Assembly: GCA_015178975.1 (NCBI GenBank)
Contig: WHVD01000205.1
Location: 62,001-126,000, forward strand
From: Hysterangium stoloniferum
Lineage: Eukaryota > Basidiomycota > Agaricomycetes > Hysterangiales > Hysterangiaceae
Direction of reading: 5' to 3'
DNA length: 64,000 nt
Both the position numbers and the translations under genes were made by a program. This document shows, piece after piece, positions 43,005 to 52,073 of this stretch (its first letter is position 1; every line of letters begins with the position of its first letter). The notes under the pieces were generated by a model. That model did no database searches, had not been told where the DNA came from, and saw only the letters and a program-made list of their open reading frames with translations.

Positions 43005-44164
43005 AAGAGACAGAGGTTGTTGTCCATACGACGTTGTCTTTCTTGTGGAGTCAATTTGCCATCAGGTCCGAGTTTGCCTGAGAGGTCGGGTTTTCCGGCT
43101 TGCTTGCCGGACTGTTGACCCTTGTTGTTGTCCTTATTGTCCTTATTGTTGTTGTTGTTGTTTGAAGACTTTTTATCGTTCTTCTTGTCGGATTGCGTGG
43201 AGTTCTGGTTGCTGGTTGACGAATTGGTGTTATTGTTTTTGTCCTTGGACTTATTTATTTTGTCCACGGATGTCTCGCGGGCAACTTCCGCGCGACGTTC
43301 CCAATAACGTGCGTCTGCGTTTTGAGCTTTGAGGCGCATACGGGACAGGGTTTTTGGCTTGCCATCTTCTCCTTTTGAGACTTCGTCTTTAAGGCGGGAC
43401 GGCAGACCGGCGTAGAATTGGTGGCGGAGAGCGGGATCGCCCCACTGACAACGAGCTGCAAGATTATTGAATTGGACGATGTAGTCCGTGATGCGCTGCG
43501 TGTCCTTCATACGAAGATTTGTGAGACTATTCTCGGCTTCTCCTGTCGGGTCATACGGGCCGAAGTTGGTTTCAAGCTCCTCAACAAAAGCTTCCCAATT
43601 TTCAAGCCAGAGCGGCTCTTCCTCGGTAATCCCGCTAAAAGCCGGTTCGAACCATTTCAACGCGGATCCCGACAAATATGAAAGTGCGTAGTTGACTTTT
43701 CGGGAGTCCGTGGAGAATGCAGCGGCGCGATCGCGGAAATTGAAGCGACATTGCATGAGGAAAGTAGAGAGTTTGTTTGGGTTGGAACCCGTGAAGGGTT
43801 CCGGAGCATTGACTTTTGACCGTGGAGGTTCTTGTTCCTTTCTTTTTCGTTCTTCTAGCAGGTGCGTCATGAATTTATCTATAGTACCTGCTAAAAACTC
43901 AGAAGTAGGATCCCTCGTGTTTGGTCGTTGAAAAGGCGGAGGATTTTCAGGAGGGATTTCGACACCTTTGCCCTTGTCGGGGGCCACGGAATCGTCCTCG
44001 CGCTCGGATTCATCCAGGTCTTCCGGGATTTCTTCGATGCGGGCTTCTTCCATGGGTTCCGACTGGTTCGCAAGCGTCTGACTGGTATACAGAGTTAACG
44101 GGGAATGAAGAGTCGACGGTCCAGGCATTGATGACTGTGCGCGTGTACTTCTTCTTGGTGGCAT
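42872..44164 (-). CDS. G2 gag
   Basis: 430 residues from an ATG 37 bp inside the 5' LTR boundary. N-terminal basic MPPRRSTRAQ, acidic linker, gag core (residues about 115-280, including FLMQCRFNFRDR and YALSYLSGSALKWFEP, typical of chromovirus capsid), an N/K/D-rich low-complexity linker (SNQNSTQSDKKNDKKSSNNN) and one zinc knuckle CLLCGKPSHRVPEC near residue 390. Forms virus-like particles that package element RNA. Confidence 0.95.
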   Translation of the reverse strand: MPPRRSTRAQSSMPGPSTLHSPLTLYTSQTLANQSEPMEEARIEEIPEDLDESEREDDSVAPDKGKGVEIPPENPPPFQRPNTRDPTSEFLAGTIDKFMTHLLEERKRKEQEPPRSKVNAPEPFTGSNPNKLSTFLMQCRFNFRDRAAAFSTDSRKVNYALSYLSGSALKWFEPAFSGITEEEPLWLENWEAFVEELETNFGPYDPTGEAENSLTNLRMKDTQRITDYIVQFNNLAARCQWGDPALRHQFYAGLPSRLKDEVSKGEDGKPKTLSRMRLKAQNADARYWERRAEVARETSVDKINKSKDKNNNTNSSTSNQNSTQSDKKNDKKSSNNNNNNKDNKDNNKGQQSGKQAGKPDLSGKLGPDGKLTPQERQRRMDNNLCLLCGKPSHRVPECPLAKANSSKGRSAKASTETPSKDKPAADSKKE

Positions 44165-44200
44165 AATGAAAACAATCTGCGAGTATTAGTCAGAAAATAC

Positions 44201-45019
44201 TGTTAGGATACACACTCAGGCCGGGTTTCCGGAGAAACCCGCGGGATATCTGGTAGGACTTGGCTTCAGCTTATAGGCTGCGCCCTCGCTAGATCGTGTT
44301 GTCCAATTTCAGACAGGCGGACGGGAATCCCGGGGAGTCCGGGCGGGGGTTCGTGGGTCGTGAGTCGTAGGTCGTGAGTCGAGAGTCGTGAATCGAGATA
44401 GTCGAGAGAGATAGATGCGCCAGAGCCCGTGGGCTCCGACTAGTGCGAGCGGTCTGATAAGAGTAGGGTTTTAGAGAGGAAAATGTATTAGATTACTGGG
44501 GGGAATCTAAGCTAATTTTCTGACTGGATTGTATGTACAACATCTGCCAGTTTATATAGACCGTGGAATGCATGACATACCGAATCCAGTAATAATGAGA
44601 CGAAACGAGCAAAACATAGAACGGGAATAGTAAACACCAAATTGGTGTTAGGAATGGGACGGAACGGAGCGGAGTCCGAATCGTGACAAAGCATAACCCA
44701 TAACGGGAAACGGAGCGGGAGCGGAGTCCTAAATCGTGACAGGTCATTTGACTAAAACGGGAACGGGGCTCGATTAGAGCGGTGACGGGATTCTAAGCGG
44801 GTCCGGTGACTGATGCGTGGGACGAAGACGGACATAGACAGAGACGGGGTCCGGGGGAAGTCCGGTGACTGATATGTGTCTTAATGAGGTCGAACGTAAC
44901 GAGTCTTGACGTAACGGAGTCCGGGCGGGAAATCCTATAAACAGACGATTGGTGCTTGTAGCGCGTGGGGGCGTACGAGTTAGTGCCCGGAGTCCGGCGG
45001 GATTTGCCCGGTCGTAACA
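44201..45019 (-). repeat. G2 5' LTR (family B)
   Basis: 819 bp. On the minus strand it has a TATA box (tatataaa, 44551-44558) 33 bp upstream of agtcagaaaat (44515-44525), the candidate transcript start. The hairpin motif shared by several LTR families is at 44256-44283. Confidence 0.93.
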
Positions 45020-45202
45020 GCACACCTCAACAACTTGCAAAGTGGGCGTGTTGGGGTACATACATTGTATTGCAAGCCGTTGACGTGTTTTATCTCAATG
45101 CTCGGCTATTTTGTACTTTACAGTAGCTTAGTCATCACATGTATTTCAGTAGGGACTTTGTCATCCCCTCACCCACATGAAATCCCGTTGCATATCCTTA
45201 CA

Positions 45203-46535
45203 CTGATGTGCCATGGAACATGATCACATACCCAGACATTGAGTGTCTATGGGGTTGACCTGCCCAATCTGCATCTACAAATGCTTCTAGGCATTGATTT
45301 GTTGCTCCTAAGGTGTAAGGGCAACCCTGTTACAACCCATTCCTGGATGTTTCAATATCTGACTTCCGATCTCCGACTACGGAACATCATAGTTACCATA
45401 TCATCCGCATTCTTCCCTTGTTCCACATTTGGTAATTTGTCCGTTGACAAGTATTCACTCGTTTGTTTGTTGTATTCACTCGTTTGTTTGTTGTATTCAC
45501 TCGTTTGTTTGTTGTATTCACTCGTTTGTTTGTTGTATTCCCATTTTGGAATATTGTCTCCCTAAATATGTCTTATTGTATTTCCGTTTTAAGAACACTT
45601 CCGTTTTCGTCTTATTATGGTCTTAGTTTGTAGTACAATAATGAGTAGACTTATATTAGTTTCCATGAATTTGTACTTTACCTTAGATCTGATATCGACT
45701 TAGTTTCTTATTCCTCCTCCTGTCTTTCTGTATGCTCAATATTCAGAACTCTTTGGAACTCTGAATATCCATATCTTCCGTCGTAAGCTTTACTTCTGAA
45801 ATTAAGGACATTGAGCGTTTGCATAGAGGCGCAGCACATAAGCTGAAGCTGACATCCTGACCCTATCCGACAGTTTCCGACTTCCCGGTGACTTTCCGAT
45901 AGTTCCGGAATAAGTTCCCGACACGGCACTTAACAAACCCCTACTACCTGTAGTACTCACACTAGGCTAACAGGAGGGAATCCAAAGTTATATTAGAACT
46001 GATATATATACAAATAACTACCTAACTCACCTAGCAGGAGGGAATCCAAAGAGAAACAGTCTAAGGAATTCCCCCTGCAAGGTGTGACCCAGTAGTCTAA
46101 AAATAACTTTACCTAATACAGAACAGGGCCCTTCCCACAATCAAACACTAATGCCATGAGCTTCTGAAGTTAGTCACCTACTCCTCAGAGGCATGTATTA
46201 GCCAGAGTAGTTGATATCCACAAGTATTGCCATGGTGAAGGCAATATCGGGTTGTATACTGGTTGCAGCATACATTAGTGATCCAATTGCTCTCTAATAT
46301 GGTATGTCTTTGAATTGAGTGTTTCCCAATTGATCCTACTTCAAGTTCATACCAATTTCTCTTGGCATCTGTGCCATTTTTGCTTCTTCAAGATGAAAAT
46401 GTTCAACAATTGTGTTGATATACACCTCCTGGGACAATGGTATGGTTTGTTCTTCTCTGTTCCTTTTGACCTTGAGTCCCAATAACCAGGTAAGGTCACC
46501 CAAATCAGTTATTTCAAAGCATTCCTTGAGCTAAT
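45203..46535 (-). mobile_element. Ty1/copia element, first copy continued (RNase H, RT)
   Basis: Minus strand: 45205-45313 is the RNase H start (ATNQCLEAFVDADWAG in the second copy), and 46232-46535 is RT (LMYAATSIQPDIAFTM; LTWLLGLKVKRN). Between them lie an LTR A-like repeat starting at 45314 and a solo LTR E. The same A insertion is in the second copia copy. Homology to the second copy stops at about 46535. Broken. Confidence 0.75.
45328..45935 (+). repeat. Solo LTR E with a 21-bp tandem array
   Basis: 608 bp, tgttacaaccc ... cacttaaca, flanked by the exact duplication aaccc (45323-45327 and 45936-45940). It contains four copies of a 21-bp unit (tattcactcgtttgtttgttg, about 45449-45535) present once in the LTR E copies at 4053 and 8620. 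Confidence 0.92.
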
Positions 46536-46630
46536 CGGGGGGCCAACAATAGAGATTGTCCTAGTCAGGAGGTCTGACTCTATAAATGTAGTGGAGCTTG
46601 ACTTCAACTTATGTGTTGCACCATACAAAC
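46536..46630. other. Fragment of an LTR of the B/C/E type
   Basis: Contains gacttcaacttatgtgttgcacc, a decayed form of the shared LTR hairpin motif. No boundaries recognised. Confidence 0.4.
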
Positions 46631-47845
46631 TGTTAAGGTGCTCCAGTATTTCAAACAGAATAGATAGTACAATAAAGACAAAGTTCAACACTTAGCTCAA
46701 TCAGCCAGGTGGCTGAAATACTAAGAGTTGTGAAGTAAGAGTTTGCAGCTTGCTATCAGGGCAATATATATCATATATGGTTGCCATTTATTTTATTTTA
46801 TTTTATTATATTTTTCTATATTTTTCTATATTTTTTCTATATTTTATAAGGTCATATATGCACCTACAAACAGATAGGTGCGAGTGTGATTATGTAATCA
46901 CACTGCCGCCACTGTCACCATCATCAAAAGGCAGCTGCCATCATTGCACAGCCACAACTGCCATCATTGCAAGGCCACTGCAGCTGCCATTGTCACAATG
47001 TCACTGCAGCCGCCATCATTGTAAGGCCACCACCAATGCCCACAGCCTGGTTGACACACAGTGCTTTGCACTGTGTGTCTAAAGCCATCCCTGTGCACAG
47101 ATGTGCACCCTGCCACTGCAGACAAAGTTGGCACCAAGGTGCCAGTTAGGCACCGAAGTGCCAGTTTGCTCAATAGCAGTGCATATGTATATGCACTTTC
47201 TTTTAATTTCTCATAAATAATAAATAAATAGTATAAATAGGGGTATGTACATACATAGCTAGTCTTTAGTTTCAATCTCTTAGGAATCCCACTAAAACAA
47301 GTGTGATCTCCCCTGTCATTGAGCTGTCCCCTCCTCACTTTATATTTCTATATTCTATCTTGTGTTTGGTAGCCTTGTTAGTGTTGCCCTAACACTTGCC
47401 AAGAACATTGTTGAGGGTATTGAGAAGGGAGGAAAGGGACAGGGAACTAAAGAGGGTAATCTAAGTCAATTTTTGAACTGAAGAACTGTAGTATACATGA
47501 AGAGGATTTATACTATGATGAGACAGATGACTGGAGGGCCTGATCAAGGAAGCAAAGGGTGAAACAGATCATGAGGGTGGATGATGAGGTGAGGAGAATA
47601 AATATAATATACTAAACATTATTAACAGGGGTCTGAGGTGGCAAGTGACATGTGTAAAGGAAATAGGAATGGGAGGGTGAGCAGGATGGGGATGGAATGG
47701 AAAAACAAAGGGTCAACTACCATAACAAACAAGTGTCAGAGGCACTGTGAGTGGTGATACTTAGGGCAGGGGTTCTGAGAGTAAGTCAATGGTGGACCTT
47801 AGGCCTAAAACAGGTCACAGGGGTCCAAAATGATGGGATCCTAAC
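46631..47845. repeat. LTR D, split by element L
   Basis: Starts tgttaaggtgctccag and ends ggatcctaaca. Without the insert (46754-47394) it is about 570 bp. The other copy is scattered over 3422-8587. No flanking duplication seen. Confidence 0.65.
46754..47394. repeat. Element L: LTR-like insert with hairpins and a minisatellite
   Basis: 641 bp between exact duplications cttgc (46749-46753 and 47395-47399). Ends are inverted (tatcagggcaat and gttgccctaaca). It holds a (tttta)n-like stretch (46790-46850), a GCCATCATTGC-type minisatellite (about 46915-47035) and small palindromes such as cacagtgctttgcactgtg (47058-47076). It could be a solo LTR or a small TIR element. Confidence 0.6.
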
Positions 47846-48132
47846 AATTCACTGTAGAAGTATATATGGGGTAATGAGTCGAAATTATTGCACAAAGTTG
47901 TGAGAAAACAACAGCTATTATAATAAGACAGAAACTCATTTGAGACATCAAATAGATCCATATAATTTTCAAAATACAGAACATTCAAGACAAACACCTC
48001 ACTGTAAGTGGGCATTGATCATGACTCATCACAAGGGCCTGTGTCAATAAGTCAAAGTAAGTCAAGGCAAAATGCATGTATGGATGCCTAATTGCACACA
48101 AAACACATGCTTCAAGACCCCCCCCATCATCA

Positions 48133-48498
48133 GTAAAATGGTATTAAATGCTGGGAGGAGGTACCCCTATTCTGGGATGCTCCACACGCTCCACAACGTC
48201 CAGGAGCTTCCTAGAATGGGGGGATCTCCTCTGGGAGCCGTGTTAGAATTAAGCTCGGGAGAACAGAGAGCAATAAGGTTCTGTTTGTCTATTTGGCCGT
48301 AAGGCAAACAAATGGCTAGATACATGGACTCTAGGCTACTTATATAGTCTGCTAAACAAAAGGAATACTAAAATAGAGAACAAAAGAGGAATAGAACAAA
48401 GAAAATAAAAACAATGAAATAATGAAACAAAGAGACGAGCTTATGTCACACTCGTAATTCCAACAAGCCGTCCGGAACAAATACCATTTTACTGATGA
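48133..48498. repeat. Foldback MITE, split by LTR K
   Basis: catcagtaaaatggtatt at the left and ataccattttactgatg at the right are terminal inverted repeats. The same family as 48525-48662 and 51943-52073. The copy is interrupted at 48241-48465. Confidence 0.75.
48241..48465. repeat. Solo LTR K
   Basis: 225 bp, tgttagaattaag ... aattccaaca, with exact duplication agccg (48236-48240 and 48466-48470), inside a MITE. Confidence 0.88.
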
Positions 48499-48524
48499 TG
48501 TGCATTGGCTTACATAGGGAATAC

Positions 48525-48662
48525 ATCAGTAAAATGGTATTTGTTCCAGATGGCTCCCAGAGGAGGTACCCCATTCTAGGAAGCTCCTGGATGTTGTGGA
48601 GTGTGTGGAGCATCCCAGAATAGGGATGCCTCCTCCCAGCATTTAATACCATTTTACTGATG
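48525..48662. repeat. Foldback MITE
   Basis: About 138 bp, catcagtaaaatggtatt ... aataccattttactgatg, flanked by TA on both sides, the target preference of Tc1/mariner elements. Confidence 0.8.
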
Positions 48663-50020
48663 TAGCCCTAATAGACACAAATGGATTTTTTTTAAAAAGG
48701 TCTCCCTGCAGGCTTTGTTGTTCAACTGAGAGTTAGCACTCTTGAAGAATCCATCAACACTTAAGCTATGTAAATAATAACACTCTTAATATTCAACTTG
48801 CGTGTTAATCGTTAGTACATAGTATTACAACAACTTATTTCACAGCCATTAATTTGCTACCTATCATCCTATACTTATCTCACTGTATTAATATTTTAAA
48901 ATGTTTTTGTGGCATCGCACTAAGCAAGGTCATATCTGTTTTTACTCTTTAAGCTTTTGTGGTCGACATCTTCCTGTTATATGCGGCTTTTTTTCTTCTC
49001 ACTCTCTGACTTCTCTATTTTCGATGCATTATCTCAAAGCTACCTCCTATCATCGGCGGTGCGAAAAGAAGCAGAATAAACACAGCGTGACAGAAGTGTG
49101 TCGATATTGAGTCCAATTTAAGATTTCCCCGAGCCAGGGAAAAACAATAACAAAGAGGTGGCAGGGAACGTGCGATGCATTCACGTGGATCGGTTTCTTA
49201 AAGTTACGCGAAGTCGAAAATCAAACGTATCAATTCGATCCTTACGCCGTCGTCCCTTCACCAAGCTCTTGCCTTGACTTCAAAGATATGGAAATTGGTA
49301 AATATTTACAAAAAAATGAAGAAATCTTTTGATGATCTTTATATCAGTAGACAGCAACAAGAGGTGATCTGTGGACCAGGGATGGAGGGTTCTTTAGGTG
49401 TAGCTTATGTTTGTGTCCAGTTAGAAGATTGGTTGAGATCAGCAGACGTGTACCGCCGACCGCTCTCTTGCAAATCTCCCGCGCTGTCACAGAAAGAGTA
49501 GCTCCATCCTCTATACTCCACGGGATCTAGTTTTCAAACGGTCGGTTGGCGGGCGCGTATCTGTTGTATAGAGAGTTAGCTATGGATGGCGACGATGCGA
49601 TGAATTACATACCCTTGTGCCTCTCCAACCGTGAAAGAGACAATTGGCTGTTGTTCATCCCACATATCGGGGTGAGGCGATGTACTGTGTCCATAGTGAA
49701 ATTTAATGTTATAATCAGTTCAATTTGTATTTTAACTCACTGCCCATGGATTTCCTCGACGTCTGAAACATCGTCATCGTCAACTACTCCCCTAGTGGTG
49801 GCAGGCGTTGGCGGCGTTGGTGCGGGAGTTGGAGGCGGTGCGACGGGCATGGCCAGCTCAGCCTGGTTGGCACTGGGAGAAATAGTAGTAATTGAGCCCA
49901 CAATAACATACAAATTATATACGAAGAAACATTACTGATGAATATTCCAGGTTAATTCCAAGTGCTCCTGGAGAACACCTATGTGGGGGACATCGTCGAT
50001 GTCGTAGACGGTCGTGGGTG

Positions 50021-50395
50021 CATTTGGATATCAAATCCGCCACAATGGCTAGAGGTGATGTCGAAAGCTCCAGTGCAACACACCAAGAGCTGTACCTTGC
50101 CGATCGGCGGTATCTGATCGTTCCCTCGGAGATAATCAAACACATTATCCCTGGCCCATACCTCGAATCAAGGCTAGATGGTGAAATGGCAGCACAGGAT
50201 GATATTCCACCAACGTGCTGCCATTTCACCATCTAGCCTTGATCCAGGGTATGGGCCGGGATAATGTGTTTGATTATCTCCGAGGGAACGATCAGATACC
50301 GCTGATCGGCAAGGTACAGCTCTTGGTGTGTTCCAACGCACACTGGAGCTTTCGACATCACCTCTAGCCATTGTGGCGGATTTGATATCCAAATG
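50021..50395. repeat. Long inverted repeat in U2
   Basis: Left arm 50021-50195 and right arm 50215-50395 are near-perfect reverse complements (about 175-181 bp) with a 19-bp spacer. The right arm is the normal U sequence, the left arm an inverted extra copy of it. U1 and U3 lack the left arm. Transcripts across it would fold into a long hairpin. Confidence 0.9.
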
Positions 50396-51267
50396 CTGCA
50401 TATGGCAAAGCTCCAGTCACATATCACACTTATCGGGTATCAATTGTCTAGGATTACCCAGAGGGTTTCAGCCATCTGGGAATGTCCGATGGCCCACTGA
50501 GTAAAGCAGGTGAACGAGTGGTTAACAAGACTATGAGGTATTTGACTCAACTGATTGAAGGAAGAGCGAGGAGGTACCTGCATGATTCACTTACTGCCTA
50601 AGCCAGGAGGAAGTAAGAAGGAAGAAAGGGATAAGCATAAATAAGAAAATAAGCGATGTCAGTTCGAATCCGACGCGTGACTCTTTTTGTAAGTTCAAAC
50701 TTGCTGACGGTGCTGCAAAGTTCACCGGCTCTCAGAGGAAAAATAACCTGAATCTAAGTTTGGGCCCTTCGATGTCAGGGCAGTTTGATAATTCTATACC
50801 AGATGCTTGAAGTTGTGTACTAATGTAAGGGAGTGGGAGTCCTGCGATCTTGTTATCAACACACATGACGTACCGTGTTTCGTTCCATTGTCTCGAGCTC
50901 TTGAATGGGCACACATGCCCATTCCCCCCCCCCCATTCTTTTATCCCTCTAGGATATATCGTTTCCTTTATTTTCCCCTTATCGTCATCATTTTCTTTTG
51001 TTCTACAACACAGAGCCACCTGCATCTCCCCTATATATTGTTCAATGTAGACGGTATATAGAAAACGGACAAAATTGAGTTACGATTACTAAACTACTGT
51101 AAAATAGTACATAGCCGAACTACATCTAGTATAGTAAAATCAAAAAAGGAGCGCAGCAAGACCGTGAGTGTCCTCAACGGCTTGCAACACAATACCATTA
51201 ATTCCAACATATATATAAAAGCATCCTAAACCTATCTTCAATACGACCAATTTTCTACCTCTGTTCT

Positions 51268-51588
51268 ATTCGAACTCTTGCATTCCTGAGTACTCGTGTT
51301 CGACTCAACTGTGAGTCCTACTCGGCTCGCTCTATTCCTACTTTCTCACACTCACGTATAGATATTGTGCACGTAGAGCACTTATTATGTGACACTAATT
51401 TTCTGGAAATCCAAGTTGTCGATAAGTATTCCTGCGACAGAGCATATACCCAGACACACTCCGATTTGCAGATGTACTATGTCGTTTCTTTTAATCCGCT
51501 TGCGGAAACCGTTGCTAAATTCCTCTATAAAAAGGATAATCAAAGTCCTCGGGCATGGCAAGTGAATGTCAATCGTAGGAAGGAATAA
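51268..51588 (+). CDS. Hypothetical open frame, C-terminal exon-like
   Basis: An open stretch of about 105 codons without a clear ATG start. It includes HVEHLLCDTNFLEIQVVDKY and ends AWQVNVNRRKE before a stop at 51586. Not recognised. In U1 and U3 the copia LTR lies within the equivalent frame, so only this copy keeps it. Could be the last exon of a host gene or chance. Confidence 0.35.
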   Translation: MRTLAFLSTRVRLNCESYSARSIPTFSHSRIDIVHVEHLLCDTNFLEIQVVDKYSCDRAYTQTHSDLQMYYVVSFNPLAETVAKFLYKKDNQSPRAWQVNVNRRKE

Positions 51589-51942
51589 GTCGTGAAAATA
51601 ATCTTATTTGTAACCTGCCTGTTTTAATTTTGCTGCCATCATTCTCCGTAGAAGTATATACGGGGTAATGCGCCGAAATTATTGCACGAAGTTGTGAGAA
51701 AACAACGGTTATTATAATAAGACAGAAACTCGTTTGAGACATCAAAGATCCATATAATTTTCAAAATACAGAGCATTCAAGACAAACACCTCGCCGCAAG
51801 TGGGCATTGATCACGACTCATCACGAGGGCCTGTGTCAATAAGTCAAAGTAAGTCAAGGCAAAATGCGTGTATGGACGCCTAATTGCACGCAAAACACAT
51901 GCTTCAAGACTCCCCCATGCACATTGGCTCATATAGGGAATA

Positions 51943-52073
51943 CATCAGTAAAATGGTATTAAACGCTGGGAGGAGATCCCCCCATTCTAGGAAGCTCCTG
52001 GACGTTGTGGAGCGTGTGGAGCATCCCAGAATAGGGGTACCTCCTCCCAGCGTTTAATACCATTTTACTGATG
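51943..52073. repeat. Foldback MITE, 131 bp
   Basis: Nearly the whole element is a palindrome, with about 56-bp arms (catcagtaaaatggtatt ... ), flanked by TA (51941-51942 and 52074-52075). Confidence 0.88.

Larger units (their letters stand above)
36910..45019 (-). mobile_element. Ty3/gypsy chromovirus G2, looks whole
   Basis: 8110 bp with exact target duplication gcaca (36905-36909 and 45020-45024), inserted in element H. LTRs 36910-37751 and 44201-45019 differ by about seven transitions and one extra 23-bp tandem unit. Minus-strand order: 5' LTR, short leader, gag, pol (PR, RT, RH, IN, chromodomain), antisense accessory gene, polypurine tract (cataaagggaggatac), 3' LTR. No evident break in gag or pol. 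LTR divergence under 1 percent, all of it transitions, points to a recent insertion. The leader holds 11 bases complementary to the LTR (see findings). Confidence 0.95.
35976..45202 (+). mobile_element. Short LTR element H (TRIM-like), split by G2
   Basis: Two 154-bp LTRs (35976-36129 and 45049-45202, tgttrgggtac ... tccttaca type ends) flanked by the exact duplication ctgat (35971-35975 and 45203-45207). The uninterrupted site is seen in the second copia copy at about 55238. Without G2 the element is only about 1.1 kb. Internal features: ggttatgggccccacc beside the left LTR (candidate primer site), an open stretch 36105-36372 with MRGELTKCGIGT and GMDSQIVV, an array of catctagtgggtgcagc-like motifs (36676-36855) and a purine-rich end before the right LTR. 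No gag or pol, so non-autonomous. Confidence 0.85.
47846..51640 (-). repeat. Tandem unit V+U, copy 1 (contains U2)
   Basis: Begins at the gtagaagtatatatggggtaat block (about 47852) and runs to where the same block starts again (51645). V carries foldback MITEs and LTR K; U2 carries the minus-strand gene-like sequence and a long inverted repeat (50021-50395). U2 lacks both the LINE and the copia insertion of U1 and so shows the empty sites. Confidence 0.65.

Noticed and set aside
42820-43332. 170-codon plus-strand frame opposite the G2 gag zinc region
   Set aside because: Cysteine-rich only because it lies opposite the N/K/D-rich gag linker; no consistent metal-binding spacing and no conserved splice sites.
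45314-45327. tgtaagggcaaccc as a possible complete LTR A start with a clear duplication
   Set aside because: It does start an LTR A-like repeat, but I could not define the other end or a matching target duplication, so only an LTR A-like insert is reported.
45429-45565. CRISPR-like array (four regular 21-bp repeats)
   Set aside because: Units are directly adjacent with no spacers, inside an LTR of a eukaryotic genome; a plain minisatellite.
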